The notes: a model not told the origin generated them from the letters alone. 64,000 nucleotides of DNA from Syntrophomonas sp. DTU018 (GCA_001513155.1 LFSR01000015.1:28943-92942), one strand, 5' to 3'; shown: positions 43,295-53,671, counted from the stretch's first letter. Numbers and translations: made by a program.

Positions 43295-43317
43295 AGGCCT
43301 GCCCTATGAGCAGGCCT
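43295..43317 (-). repeat. Proximal copy of the 23-bp hairpin duplicated by the element
   Basis: Exact copy of the hairpin at 43120, 22 bases after the secF stop. Its T-run is replaced by GAGAGTG of the inserted element, which implies that insertion took place at the hairpin/T-run junction. Confidence 0.75.
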
Positions 43318-43339
43318 AGTTATTGTTACCTTTCGGTTA

Positions 43340-44188
43340 TTAAGCTGCTGCTCTGCTGGTTTTAATTTCATACCAGGTGGAACTGGCAATGCATATGGAA
43401 GAATAACATCCTACTACAAAACCAATCAACATGGCCAGCACAAACAGCTTAATAGTTGACCCTCCTAAGATCAGCAAAGCAACCAACGGGAAAATTGAAG
43501 TCAAAACTGTATTTACAGAACGGTTGAGAGTCTGGGCCACACTGCGATTTACCAGATCCTCATAATCCTGTTTGCGCGTACCGCGCATGTTCTCCCGTAC
43601 CCGGTCGAAAATAACAATGGTGTCATTGATAGAATAACCAATTACCGTAAGAATAGCGGCAATAAAGGCACTGTTCACTTCCCATTGGAATAGGGAAAAT
43701 GCTCCGAGTACCACTAAAACATTGTGCAGGATGCTCACAATGGATGCTATACCGAAAGTCCACTCAAAGCGGAAGGAAATATAGATCAGCATTAACACCG
43801 CAGCAATACTTATAGCCAGTATAGCATTGCGAGTCAGTTCGCCGCCTATGGTGGCACCGACACTCTCGGCACTCATGAACACAACTTCGGAAAACTCCTC
43901 TTTCAGGGCCGCCATTAATTCATCAGTTTCTTCCTGAGTTAATTCACTGGTGCGAAGATAGAACTCATCTCCGCTCTTCTGCACTTCTGCTTTTTCCAGT
44001 CCCTGCTTTTCCAGAACTTCCCGCACTTCAGCGGTAGTTACCTGGGAAGGCAGCTTGATATGGGTGATAGAACCGCCGGTAAAATCTATGCCCAGGTTCA
44101 GTCCCTGCAAGAAGAGGGATATTAGGCCAGGTATAATGATTATCAAAGACAGAGCATAAAACCATTTGCGTCTCTTAATAATCTGCAT
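43340..44188 (-). CDS. secF: Protein translocase subunit SecF
   Basis: Membrane partner of SecD, uses the proton or sodium gradient to complete protein export. Six spans; LNLGIDFTGGSITHIKLPS near 30-48 is the first periplasmic motif, ILTVIGYSINDTIVIFDRVRE near 178-198 is the conserved TM4-5 region, and RTLNRSVNTVLTSIF-like (QTLNRSVNTVLTSIFPLVAL) near 215. 282 residues. Starts 13 bases after the secD stop. Confidence 0.95.
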   Translation of the reverse strand: MQIIKRRKWFYALSLIIIIPGLISLFLQGLNLGIDFTGGSITHIKLPSQVTTAEVREVLEKQGLEKAEVQKSGDEFYLRTSELTQEETDELMAALKEEFSEVVFMSAESVGATIGGELTRNAILAISIAAVLMLIYISFRFEWTFGIASIVSILHNVLVVLGAFSLFQWEVNSAFIAAILTVIGYSINDTIVIFDRVRENMRGTRKQDYEDLVNRSVAQTLNRSVNTVLTSIFPLVALLILGGSTIKLFVLAMLIGFVVGCYSSICIASSTWYEIKTSRAAA

Positions 44189-44200
44189 GCCAATCCCTCC

Positions 44201-45427
44201 TTATATCCCGTAGGCTTTTTCATTTTTCGTAATATTAGCAAACAACACCAGCATATATCGGGTAAAGGTGAGGGCCACCAGCAGACTAGCTACAATACCG
44301 ATGGACAAAGTAACCGCAAAGCCCTTTATGGGACCGGTTCCGAAGTACATCAGCACCGCAGCGGTTATCAGCGTAGTTATATTAGCATCAAAAATAGCAG
44401 TAAATGCTCGCTTGAATCCAGCTTCGATAGCTGCCACCAGCGTCTTGCCCCAGCGCAGCTCTTCTTTGATGCGTTCATAAATGATAACATTGGCGTCCAC
44501 CGCCATACCAATCGATAAAGCGAACCCGGCAATTCCCGGCAGGGTCAGAACCGCATCCAGGATTGCCATCGTTCCCAAAACCAGCATGGTATAAATCACC
44601 AGGGAAAGATCAGCAATCAACCCCGGCAGGCGATAATAACCAATCATAAATACCAGAATCGCTATTAAACCTACCAGACCGGCTTTGAGGCTTTTATCCA
44701 GAGAATCGGCACCCAGGGTAGGCCCGATGGAGCGTTTTTCCATGACCTTAAGGCTGACCGGCAGGGCACCTGATCTCAACAATACCGCAAGGTCTTGAGC
44801 TTCCTTAGCGGTGAAATTGCCTGTGATTACGGCCTGGCCGTTAGTAATGGGTTCCCTTACTGTGGGAGCACTGATAGGCTGGCCATCCAGGACGATTATA
44901 ATAGGTTTACCCACATTCTCACTGGTAGCTTTGGCAAACAGTTCAGTTCCCTCTTTGTCAAACTCCAGGGCAATTTCCGCCTCATTGGAGCCGTCCCGCT
45001 TCATCTGCGCCTGAGCATCCACCAGATTCTTACCGGTCAATACAACATTTCCCTCTTCATCCATGAATTGCAGCTGAGCAGTATTCTTAAGGATATTAAC
45101 AGCTGCTTCCGGATCATCTTCGCCGGCAATCTCAATAACTACCCGCTTGTCTCCCTGGGGATACAAAACAGTCTCTTTTACTCCCAGGGCATCCACCCGG
45201 GTACGCAGAATACCTAACGCTTTTTCGATAGTATCTTGGGTTACCTTCTCCCCTTCAAGCTCTTCTGCTTCCAGCACGACCCGCAGGCCGCCGCGCAAAT
45301 CCAGTCCCAGGTTGATATTGTTGAGCAGGGGCTGGTACACGAAGTAGGATATGATTCCGATAACCACAACTATCGCAGCTATAATCGCGATACTGGTGTT
45401 ACGCTGCACAACTTGTCCTCCTTCCAA
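44201..45427 (-). CDS. secD: Protein translocase subunit SecD
   Basis: Export accessory protein with six spans. LGLDLRGGLRVVLEAEE near 38-54 is the D1 motif, the periplasmic P1 domain runs to about 225, then SIGPTLGADSLDKSLKAGLV and IAGFALSIGMAVDANVIIYE near 300-319 with the RIKEEL loop after it. 408 residues, normal for the Firmicute stand-alone form. It is preceded in the operon by yajC and an HD-domain gene. Confidence 0.95.
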   Translation of the reverse strand: MEGGQVVQRNTSIAIIAAIVVVIGIISYFVYQPLLNNINLGLDLRGGLRVVLEAEELEGEKVTQDTIEKALGILRTRVDALGVKETVLYPQGDKRVVIEIAGEDDPEAAVNILKNTAQLQFMDEEGNVVLTGKNLVDAQAQMKRDGSNEAEIALEFDKEGTELFAKATSENVGKPIIIVLDGQPISAPTVREPITNGQAVITGNFTAKEAQDLAVLLRSGALPVSLKVMEKRSIGPTLGADSLDKSLKAGLVGLIAILVFMIGYYRLPGLIADLSLVIYTMLVLGTMAILDAVLTLPGIAGFALSIGMAVDANVIIYERIKEELRWGKTLVAAIEAGFKRAFTAIFDANITTLITAAVLMYFGTGPIKGFAVTLSIGIVASLLVALTFTRYMLVLFANITKNEKAYGI

Positions 45428-45439
45428 CCACTCTGAAAT

Positions 45440-46099
45440 CTATAATAATTTGGCCCCATTAATAAGCAGCCCGAACTCACACCCCAGGAAGTTTGCTGCT
45501 CTGCGGCACATGAGCATGCGGCTGAGAAATATCTCAAAATACTCCATAACCGGGCAGATGTTCGTATCTATGGCCAATTCCATTGTAATGCTTTTCTTCT
45601 CCTCGTCAATATTCAGTATCGAGTGTTCTACCGCATAATTCACCCGGTCATGAATATCAAAGGTAGCTATATCGGTGTTTCTGACACGATTTCGGTGAAC
45701 ATGGGATTTATCGGCAAGAATGAGAGCAGCCGCCACTTCATTAACCGGATGACCACTGCCTTCATCATGGTTACCTATGGCAGCACTGATTATGGCAATT
45801 TCTGCCGGATCCATACCCATGCGTCCCAGAATTTCCATAGCCATCAAAGCACCGCTTTGACTGTGGCCAGCCCGGTTGATAACATTGCCTATATCGTGGA
45901 TATAACCGGCGATACCTGCCAGTTCCGCAAGGCGCTTGTCATAATCCAGTTTGAGCAAGATCTCCTGGCTGAGATAACTTACCAAGGTCAGGTGAAGGTG
46001 GCCGTGATCGGTAAATCCCATGGCACCCAAATGCTGGTTACCTTTGGCAATAAAAGCGTTGATAATGGGGCTTGCCTGAACTTCCTGTAAGGTCACCAT
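45440..46099 (-). CDS. HD-domain phosphohydrolase between yajC and secD
   Basis: Soluble 219-residue metal-dependent phosphohydrolase. TDHGHLHLTLVSYLSQEILL near 31-50, then AGYIHDIGNVINRAGHSQSG near 66-85 with the HD pair, and AIGNHDEGSGHPVNEVAAAL near 107-126. HD ligand set H...HD...H...D is complete. Related proteins recur beside secDF in clostridia. Substrate unknown. Confidence 0.82.
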   Translation of the reverse strand: MVTLQEVQASPIINAFIAKGNQHLGAMGFTDHGHLHLTLVSYLSQEILLKLDYDKRLAELAGIAGYIHDIGNVINRAGHSQSGALMAMEILGRMGMDPAEIAIISAAIGNHDEGSGHPVNEVAAALILADKSHVHRNRVRNTDIATFDIHDRVNYAVEHSILNIDEEKKSITMELAIDTNICPVMEYFEIFLSRMLMCRRAANFLGCEFGLLINGAKLL

Positions 46100-46105
46100 T
46101 TTATA

Positions 46106-46375
46106 TTATTGTTCCCCGTCCTTATATGCAATGGCTTTCTTTAGAAATTCTATTTCCACATTATCGCCGACTTTCAGCAGCACCGTTTCTTCCTTCACTT
46201 TAGCAATTTCCCCTTTGATACCGCCGATGGTCACTACCTTTTCTCCTCTTTTCAGGCTGCTGACCATATCCTGATGTTTCTTTTCCTGTTTTTTACGAGG
46301 CATAATGATAAACACATAGAATATACCGATAAACAATACGAACCAAATAGCTAGCTGTACCCATTGATTTTGCAT
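46106..46375 (-). CDS. yajC: Preprotein translocase subunit YajC
   Basis: Small single-span membrane protein associated with SecDF. Of 89 residues, LAIWFVLFIGIFYVFIIMPR forms the span, followed by KKQEKKHQDMVSSLKRGEKV and VTIGGIKGEI, then KVGDNVEIEFLKKAI. Full length. It sits just after the tgt gene stop (67 bases) and before the HD gene (six bases). Confidence 0.93.
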   Translation of the reverse strand: MQNQWVQLAIWFVLFIGIFYVFIIMPRKKQEKKHQDMVSSLKRGEKVVTIGGIKGEIAKVKEETVLLKVGDNVEIEFLKKAIAYKDGEQ

Positions 46376-46441
46376 TCAGCGAACTACCTCCTTAACATTT
46401 AACCTTTGTAAACTTAGATAATTATACCGTAAATCCTGCTC

Positions 46442-47548
<1,107 letters not shown>

Positions 47549-47576
47549 CTAACTACTCCTCCGTTAAATTCTTCCG

Positions 47577-48623
47577 TCAAATAATCAGCATAGCATCGCC
47601 GTAGCTGAAAAACCGGTATTTCTTCTGGATAGCATGCTGGTAAGCCGCTTTGGTCAATTCCATGCCCACTAGGGCTGCTACCAGCATAAGCAATGATGAA
47701 CCAGGCAGGTGAAAATTGGTAATGAGGGCATCTACCGCCTGAAAATGGTAACCCGGGTAGATAAATTTGCTGGTTTCTCCGCAGCCTGCCTGGAAGCCCT
47801 GGTCAAAAATGGTCTCCAGAGTTCTTACTACAGTAGTGCCTACCGCCACCACCCTATGCCCTGCCTGCCGGGTCTCATTGAGAAGACGTGCTGTCTCCTG
47901 AGATACCTCATAGTGTTCGGTATGCATTTGATGCTGCCTTATGTCTTCCACCGTCACCGGGCGGAAAGTACCTAATCCTACATGCAGCAGCAAACGGGTC
48001 ACTTTTACCCCCTGGTCCTCCAGTTTTTGCAGCAGTTCCGGGGTAAAATGCAATCCGGCGGTAGGTGCGGCTACCGATCCAGCCTGCCGGGCATAAATGG
48101 TCTGATAACGCTGGTTGTCCTCTGCCTCGGCAGGACGGTTAATATAAGGCGGAAGGGGCATTCTGCCCATCTGCTGGATGAACAAATCCTCATCGGGGCA
48201 ATTGGCAAACCGGACCAGTCTTCCCCCGGGTATATCAATGGTATCAACTATCTCTGCCTGTACCGGACTGCCGGGGAATAAAACCCGGCTTCCCGGAGGC
48301 AGGCGACGGCCAGGTTTGACTAAGGCTTCCCAGCCGTTATCCCGTCTTTTCAATAACAATATTTCCACCGCTGCCCCGCTGGCTTTCCTGCCTAATAGCC
48401 GTGCCGGGATTACCCGGGTTTCATTTAAAACCAGGGCATCACCTTTATCAATAAAAGCCGGCAAATCGGCAAAGATGTGGTCAGACATTTCACCGGTTTT
48501 CCGGTTGACCACCAGCAACCGGCAGCGATCCCTGGGTTCTACCGGGTATTGAGCAATGAGTTCCCGGGGAAGATCAAATTGATAGCTGGAAATGGAGTAT
48601 ATATCGGGTTCGTCTTTATGCAT
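47577..48623 (-). CDS. queA: S-adenosylmethionine:tRNA ribosyltransferase-isomerase
   Basis: Adds the cyclopentene-epoxide ring from SAM to preQ1-tRNA, making epoxyqueuosine. Family motifs: YQFDLPRELIAQYPVEPRDR near 14-33, ARLLGRKASGAAVEILLLKR near 75-94, VAAPTAGLHFTPELLQKLED near 195-214, and LLHVGLGTFRPVT near 222. C-terminal ITNFHLPGSSLLMLVAALVG. 348 residues, complete. Seven bases after the DUF2905 gene, so in the same operon as tgt. Confidence 0.95.
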   Translation of the reverse strand: MHKDEPDIYSISSYQFDLPRELIAQYPVEPRDRCRLLVVNRKTGEMSDHIFADLPAFIDKGDALVLNETRVIPARLLGRKASGAAVEILLLKRRDNGWEALVKPGRRLPPGSRVLFPGSPVQAEIVDTIDIPGGRLVRFANCPDEDLFIQQMGRMPLPPYINRPAEAEDNQRYQTIYARQAGSVAAPTAGLHFTPELLQKLEDQGVKVTRLLLHVGLGTFRPVTVEDIRQHQMHTEHYEVSQETARLLNETRQAGHRVVAVGTTVVRTLETIFDQGFQAGCGETSKFIYPGYHFQAVDALITNFHLPGSSLLMLVAALVGMELTKAAYQHAIQKKYRFFSYGDAMLII

Positions 48624-48629
48624 TCAGGG

Positions 48630-48866
48630 CTATCTCCTTGCTAGCAGATTCAGTACCAGGGTCAGCAATAGGCTGACCAGCAGCATGGTGGTAATGGGAA
48701 AGAAAAAGGTAAAGTTCTCCCGGCGTATGAGTATGTCCCCGGGTAAACGAAAGCCAGTCAAACCCAACCGGGACAAAGCCAAAACAACAAATCCTGCCAG
48801 CAGCAGGATAATGCCAAAGGTAATCAAGATTCGCGCCAAACCTTCCATGTGCATAAACTTCCTCAC
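48630..48866 (-). CDS. DUF2905 two-span membrane protein
   Basis: 78-residue protein with two hydrophobic segments (about 13-30 and 57-75) around LGLTGFRLPGDILIRRENFT, which is the DUF2905 hallmark. Function unknown. Common between ruv and queA genes in Firmicutes. Ribosome site is present upstream, and queA follows after six bases. Confidence 0.85.
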   Translation of the reverse strand: MRKFMHMEGLARILITFGIILLLAGFVVLALSRLGLTGFRLPGDILIRRENFTFFFPITTMLLVSLLLTLVLNLLARR

Positions 48867-49211
48867 TCCGATTTATCAACTAGCCTGAAATGATCCCAGT
48901 ATGCCTCTCACTTGAAGTGCAGGCCATGCTGAATCAATACATCGCTGCACAGTCTTAAGCACGAGTATTAGACGGCGAGTGACTTACAACTAGCCGTTGC
49001 AACCCACGGCGAAACTGAGGGCTGCGAAGGGGAGCCAGAAACAGGATGTTTCGAGCAGCGAGTACTGAGTGCATGGATGCCGAATTACGAGCGGTCCCCT
49101 TCGCACTTAAAGTTTGCCGATGAGTTGCAGGCGAGGAGTCACGGAACGAGCCGACTAATATTCCTGCCAAACCGTGATTAACGTAAAACAACATAGAGAT
49201 TATATTAATAG
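48867..49211. other. 345-base gap in the ruv-que operon with palindromic element B
   Basis: No gene. Holds the second copy of the 208-bp palindromic element; the frame of 86 codons inside lacks a ribosome site. Confidence 0.75.
48960..49166. repeat. 207-bp palindromic element, copy B
   Basis: Same layout as copy A at 35.7 kb, with terminal repeats matching 13 of 16 bases (CACGAGTATTAGACGG against CAGGAATATTAGTCGG on the other strand). One of the changes leaves a G-T pair, so folding is mostly kept. The middle third is nearly identical between copies. Confidence 0.8.
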
Positions 49212-49820
49212 TCAACTGCTATGCCCGTGATCTGTACTACCCTGGGATTTCCGGGGAGTATAGCGTTCTATCTCACTGTACAGGCAGCCGCAGTATTGCT
49301 GGCGATATAGCCCCATTTCCTGGGACCTGGTCCTGGTTTCCGCAAATCCTTCCCGGAAATCATGATATAGAAATGGTACCCCGTATTTCTCCCCCATATC
49401 CTCGCCGATGCGCCTGATCAAATCATGTTTCTGATACTTGCTGACCAGCAAGGTGGTGGTAAAGTAATCGAAATTGCCCCGCTTGGCTATGTGCGCCGCC
49501 CTGTCCAGCCGGATCTGGTAGCAAAAGCGGCAGCGGATATTTTCCCGGAAAGCTACCTGCTGGAAGTAATTCTGGGGGTCATACAATTCGTCAAAAATAA
49601 CTTTCAGACCCACCTGGTCAGCAAAACTTTGCAGGGCTTCCCGGCGTTTCTGGTATTCGGTAAAGGGATGAATATTGGGATTATAAAAATAACCCATCAC
49701 ATTATATCCATGTTCTCGCAGCCAGGGAACCGGGTAAGTAGCGCATGGACCACAGCAGATATGCAGCAGGACTTTGGGTGTTTGCTTTTCTTGCATAGCT
49801 GTTCCACCCCCGGTATTCAT
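49212..49820 (-). CDS. queH: Epoxyqueuosine reductase QueH
   Basis: Reduces epoxyqueuosine to queuosine, replacing QueG in many anaerobes. Signature cysteines occur as [20 protein letters not shown] near 16-35 and [20 protein letters not shown] near 87-106, plus [10 protein letters not shown] near 175; these ligate Fe-S and metal. 202 residues. It overlaps the ruvB stop by four bases. Gives a complete final queuosine path with queA and tgt, 600 bases away. Confidence 0.93.
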   Translation of the reverse strand: MNTGGGTAMQEKQTPKVLLHICCGPCATYPVPWLREHGYNVMGYFYNPNIHPFTEYQKRREALQSFADQVGLKVIFDELYDPQNYFQQVAFRENIRCRFCYQIRLDRAAHIAKRGNFDYFTTTLLVSKYQKHDLIRRIGEDMGEKYGVPFLYHDFREGFAETRTRSQEMGLYRQQYCGCLYSEIERYTPRKSQGSTDHGHSS

Positions 49821-50857
49821 TCTTCATCCCAGGCAAAGAGCCCGCCCGATTCCAATGAGCGAGGGCTCTTCAACCCTAAATGCTGGTAGGCCAGTTCAGT
49901 AGCAATTCTGCCCCGGGGGGTTTTTTGAATTAATCCCATCTTTAACAGGTAAGGTTCGTAAACATCGGTCAGGGTATCCTGTTCTTCAGATACGGCTGCC
50001 GCCAAAGTCTCCAGGCCTACTGGACCTCCCTGGAATTTATGAATAATAGCTTCCAGTATCATTCTGTCCACCATATCCAAGCCCCATTCATCGATTTCCA
50101 TCATCCTCAAAGCCTGATCAGCCACCTCTTTGGTGATACGGGCATCCGCTTTGACCATGGCATAGTCCCGGACTCGTTTTAACAGGCGATTGGCTACCCT
50201 CGGGGTCCCCCGGGACCGGCGGGCAATTTCCGCTGCCCCTTCAGGATCAATACTGATATTTAAAATACCGGCAGCGCGGGTGATTATTTTGGTCAAATCC
50301 TCTTCCGTATAGTAATCCAGACGACAGCTGATACCAAATCTGTCCCGCAGGGGAGAACTGAGCAGTCCCGGACGAGTTGTGGCGCCTATCAATGTAAAAG
50401 GCGGCAGATCCAGGCGCAAAGTACGGGCAGCAGGGCCTTTGCCGATTACTATGTCAATTACGTAGTCTTCCATAGCCGGATAGAGAACTTCTTCCACCGT
50501 ACGATTAAGCCGGTGAATCTCATCAATAAACAGTATTTCCCCTGGTTCCAGATTGGTTAATATAGCCGCCAGATCCCCAGGCCTTTCTATGGCAGGCCCG
50601 GACGTCTTGCGGATGGGTTTGCCGATTTCATTGGCAACAATAGAAGCCAGAGTAGTTTTCCCCAGTCCAGGCGGCCCGCTGAGCAAAACATGGTCCAAAC
50701 TCTCATTTCTTTCCCGGGCCGCGGATATAAAAACCCGTATGTTCTCCTTGACTTTATCCTGCCCTATATAATCATCCAGGTATAAGGGGCGCAGGGACCC
50801 TTCAGGATAATCCTCCTGTTCCTGCCATTCAGGTGATATTAACCGGTCATCTGCCAA
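49817..50857 (-). CDS. ruvB: Holliday junction branch migration ATPase RuvB
   Basis: Hexameric motor that drives branch migration with RuvA. Walker [20 protein letters not shown] near 61-79, Walker [14 protein letters not shown] near 109-121, sensor [20 protein letters not shown] near 157-176, and winged helix at the end ([10 protein letters not shown]). 346 residues, complete. Overlaps ruvA by 11 bases. Confidence 0.95.
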   Translation of the reverse strand: MADDRLISPEWQEQEDYPEGSLRPLYLDDYIGQDKVKENIRVFISAARERNESLDHVLLSGPPGLGKTTLASIVANEIGKPIRKTSGPAIERPGDLAAILTNLEPGEILFIDEIHRLNRTVEEVLYPAMEDYVIDIVIGKGPAARTLRLDLPPFTLIGATTRPGLLSSPLRDRFGISCRLDYYTEEDLTKIITRAAGILNISIDPEGAAEIARRSRGTPRVANRLLKRVRDYAMVKADARITKEVADQALRMMEIDEWGLDMVDRMILEAIIHKFQGGPVGLETLAAAVSEEQDTLTDVYEPYLLKMGLIQKTPRGRIATELAYQHLGLKSPRSLESGGLFAWDEE

Positions 50858-51467
50858 GACTGTCCCCTCCTCTCCTGGACTTTTCGGCTGTATGTCTCAA
50901 CACCCGTTTAATATTCTCTTCCACCTGGTCGCCTAACTGACCTGATTCAGTCAATTCCCGCAGCACCGGGTAGACTTCGTTACGGCTAAAGCCCAAAACT
51001 TCCAAAGCCTCCAGAACCTGTTCAATCATACCCGGTTCCGAAGTGTTATCAGCGATAGCAGCGGCTGCCGGAAGTTTATCCCGCAGTTCAAAGAGCAGGC
51101 GCTGAGCCATTTTTTTCCCCACCCCGGGGATTTTCAGCAGCAGTTTTTCATCCTGACTGGCTACCGCTGTATAAAACTGCTGGGGTTCCAAAGCCCCTAA
51201 AATGTTCAGCGCTCCTCGAGCGCCAATTCCCGACACTCCTAAGAGAGTCTTGAAAAGACGCTGTTCATCACGGCTTAAAAATCCGTAAAGCTTGAACTCA
51301 TTTTCCAATACCTGGAAATACGTAAAAAGTCGTATTTCTTGCCCTACCGGAGGCAGACCGGCGATCGACCGTTCCGGTATGGCCAGCTCATATCCTACTC
51401 CATTAACTTCTAATATAATTGAATCCAGGGAAATCTCGGCTATAGTTCCCCGCAGGTAATCAATCAT
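50847..51467 (-). CDS. ruvA: Holliday junction DNA-binding protein RuvA
   Basis: Binds the four-way junction and loads RuvB. OB fold [20 protein letters not shown] then [14 protein letters not shown], helix-hairpin-helix segments [19 protein letters not shown] near 71-90 and [19 protein letters not shown] near 108-127, C-terminal RuvB-binding domain from 155. 206 residues. Starts three bases after the ruvC stop. Confidence 0.95.
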   Translation of the reverse strand: MIDYLRGTIAEISLDSIILEVNGVGYELAIPERSIAGLPPVGQEIRLFTYFQVLENEFKLYGFLSRDEQRLFKTLLGVSGIGARGALNILGALEPQQFYTAVASQDEKLLLKIPGVGKKMAQRLLFELRDKLPAAAAIADNTSEPGMIEQVLEALEVLGFSRNEVYPVLRELTESGQLGDQVEENIKRVLRHTAEKSRRGGDSLGR

Positions 51468-51470
51468 TGA

Positions 51471-51968
51471 TTATAACTCACTCCTGTAAATTTGGGCCAG
51501 GCGCTGGGCATGCAAATGGCAGATGGCAATGGCCAGAGCATCGGCAGCATCATCAGGTTTGGGAATTTCCTTCAAGGAGAGGATCTTCTGCACCATAAGC
51601 TGGACTTGACGTTTGTCCGCTTGTCCGTATCCTACCACTGACTGTTTGACCTGTAAGGGTGTATATTCGCAAACCTGTATTCCTGCACTGGCAACCGTAT
51701 ATAGAATTACTCCCCGGCTCTGCGCTACTGTGATCACCGTTTTGGCATTATGGTGATGAAATATTTGTTCCACAGCAGCGCTTTCAGGCTGGTACTGGCT
51801 GATAATCCTGCTGAGCCCCTCATGGATAAGGCATAGGCGACCAGGCATGTCCATCCCTGCCGGAGTAGTAATAACGCCGTAATCAACCATTCGCAGCCGG
51901 CTGCCCCGGCTTTCCACCACCCCGAAACCTGTGGTAGCTGTACCCGGATCGATTCCCAAAACCAGCAA
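51471..51968 (-). CDS. ruvC: Holliday junction resolvase RuvC
   Basis: Cleaves Holliday junctions. Catalytic acids: Asp in VLGIDPGTATTGFGVVE near residue 7, Glu in AAVEQIFHHHNAKTVITVAQ near 67, Asp pair in PDDAADALAIAICH near 138-143. 165 residues. Starts at TTG after TTAAGGAA. First gene of the ruvCAB-queH group. Confidence 0.95.
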   Translation of the reverse strand: MLVLGIDPGTATTGFGVVESRGSRLRMVDYGVITTPAGMDMPGRLCLIHEGLSRIISQYQPESAAVEQIFHHHNAKTVITVAQSRGVILYTVASAGIQVCEYTPLQVKQSVVGYGQADKRQVQLMVQKILSLKEIPKPDDAADALAIAICHLHAQRLAQIYRSEL

Positions 51969-52040
51969 TTCCTTAACCTTCCTAATACATCATTTAGTCT
52001 TATATTAATTGAAAATACAATAGGTTTCTATGCAGAAGAT

Positions 52041-52080
52041 GAAAAAAGAAAGTGACAGCCTTATAATTACCGGCTGTCAC
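52041..52080 (-). terminator. Terminator after the BofC-like gene
   Basis: GTGACAGCC and GGCTGTCAC form a 9-bp stem followed by TTTCTTTTTTC on the minus strand. Confidence 0.85.
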
Positions 52081-52112
52081 CGTGGGAACTATTCTAAATA
52101 TCAATGTGGTAA

Positions 52113-52679
52113 TTACAAATACTCGTCAAGGTTTTCCAGAGCGTCGTTTAAGGCCTCTTCACTGGTGAACTCGTAGCTTCCTGCCCGGATCTTATCCTGG
52201 ATCTCCTGGGGGAAGGCCGATACGGGCAGATCGGTAACCCGCAGCAGCTTGTCATTGTCCGGATCGGGTCCCTGGTAAATGGCTACCCGTCCCTGGTATT
52301 CCTTGAGACGGTACATGTTCTTGTCTTTAGGACACCAGTCATCAAGCCGGTGCCGGATAGTCAGAGTCTCATCCTGCAGGGTTAACTGGTAGCCGTCGCT
52401 GGACCTAAAGACGTTTTTCAATTCCGACAAAGTCTTTCCCATCAGCTTATCCCGCTGGTCATACTCGGAAATAACAATATGCTGGCAACGGGTATATTCC
52501 TGTTCGAATATTACCAGACTATCTTTATTGATTGTATAGGGCTTTTCGCTGGTGTTGATTACCGGTTTTTGCGCATGGTTATCTGGGCTAAAATGGTTCC
52601 ACAGGAAAGCAATTCCCATACCCATTCCAAATCCTGTCAGCAGCACTAACACCAGTAATCCGGCAGATATCCTACCCAT
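52113..52679 (-). CDS. BofC-like sporulation protein (putative)
   Basis: BofC is a forespore-secreted inhibitor of the SpoIVB signalling that activates sigma-K processing. Here residues 1-30 (MGRISAGLLVLVLLTGFGMG) are a signal or anchor, then a linker, and the C-terminal part CPKDKNMYRLKEYQGRVAIY then QGPDPDNDKLLRVTDLPVSA resembles the BofC C-terminal domain. 188 residues from the ATG at 52679, which follows AGAGGTGAAAG. Similarity is moderate, so a related secreted protein is possible. Confidence 0.65.
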   Translation of the reverse strand: MGRISAGLLVLVLLTGFGMGMGIAFLWNHFSPDNHAQKPVINTSEKPYTINKDSLVIFEQEYTRCQHIVISEYDQRDKLMGKTLSELKNVFRSSDGYQLTLQDETLTIRHRLDDWCPKDKNMYRLKEYQGRVAIYQGPDPDNDKLLRVTDLPVSAFPQEIQDKIRAGSYEFTSEEALNDALENLDEYL

Positions 52680-52811
52680 AGGTCTTTCACCTCTTCTGGA
52701 TAGGGTTGCCATTTTTTTAGGGGAATATACATAGCCAATTTTATTGTGCAGCTTTTGAGCAAAATTTGATTATCTTTGATTAACAGTCAGTTGTAAATTT
52801 TTAAAAATTGC

Positions 52812-52842
52812 TTGTATATTTGTAGAAATTTCGGTTTATAAT
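52812..52842 (+). promoter_or_regulatory. Possible promoter of the 246-residue protein gene
   Basis: TTGTAT and TATAAT are separated by 19 bases (long), with an AT-rich upstream region. Confidence 0.35.
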
Positions 52843-52930
52843 AGAGGTAGAAAAAGTCAAATGAATGTCAAATTTATCTGAATTTTCCTACAATTTGTGA
52901 AACGGCCTATCGCTTAAAGGAGGCGATTTT

Positions 52931-53671
52931 ATGACAGAAAAATATAACCCCCAAGTAGTGAGGCTAGACGTTAATATTCTGGACCCCAACCTGGCTCTGG
53001 CAGAGCTATACGATCAGCCCCAGTATATTCCGTCTCCATCATTCTCCCTGAGCTCCGAGGATTTGGATCGTTTTGATACTTTAAGTATAGTGATACCTGC
53101 CGGACCAATAACGGATCTCAACGAACGCCATTACAATGATTTGAAAGAGCAGCTTGTTGCCCTGGAAGCCAGTCTGTCTAATGGTTATGCTTGGTATTTT
53201 GAGGATTTGAAAGCAGATGATACTGTGGAACAAACCAGCCGGCAGTTTTTCCAATCTGCTGTGGATTTCCTGAACCAGCAGCAAACCACTCAAAACATTG
53301 AAGAAGTACTGGCATTATTCGATTCCTGGGCGGGAACACCGCTGGACATCTTATCTCCTTATGGCGACATCGACTTTAATCACAATATTTTTGAATATGA
53401 AGAAACCTTTGAGATGAATGTACCGGTAAGTATTATCAGCCAAAAAGAGGAGATTATCGTCAAAGCCAATATCCCCTGGATAAAGCAGTTTGAAAATCTG
53501 GACAACAAAGGTGCTGCTCAGATTAATCTGAAAAGCGTACTGTCCTTGCTGCCGGTAAAAGTAAATTCCCAGGAAGTAAAGGTTAGCTTTGAAAACGGCG
53601 AATTCCGTTTGGAAGCACCTCGCCTGGACAGCAACACTTCACCGGCTCAACACCACCGTAATATCGGGTAA
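52931..53671 (+). CDS. Soluble protein, function unknown
   Basis: I do not recognise this 246-residue protein. It has no signal peptide or membrane span. The N-terminal half is acidic (LDVNILDPNLALAELYDQPQ, SSEDLDRFDTLSIVIPAGPI) and a C-terminal stretch about 160-235 looks beta-rich (IISQKEEIIVKANIPWIKQF, VNSQEVKVSFENGEFRLEAP). There is no catalytic signature. It has a strong AAGGAGG site, its own promoter and terminator and is the only plus-strand gene within 38 kb, so it is probably an independently regulated lineage-specific gene. Confidence 0.7.
   Translation: MTEKYNPQVVRLDVNILDPNLALAELYDQPQYIPSPSFSLSSEDLDRFDTLSIVIPAGPITDLNERHYNDLKEQLVALEASLSNGYAWYFEDLKADDTVEQTSRQFFQSAVDFLNQQQTTQNIEEVLALFDSWAGTPLDILSPYGDIDFNHNIFEYEETFEMNVPVSIISQKEEIIVKANIPWIKQFENLDNKGAAQINLKSVLSLLPVKVNSQEVKVSFENGEFRLEAPRLDSNTSPAQHHRNIG

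Larger units (their letters stand above)
43025..43339. other. 315-base gap between secF and the lapA-like gene holding an inserted repeat element
   Basis: No gene. It contains two identical terminator hairpins and between them a 152-bp element with inverted REP-like units, listed separately. Confidence 0.8.

Noticed and set aside
48955..49215. 86-codon frame within palindromic element B
   Set aside because: Same reason as for copy A.
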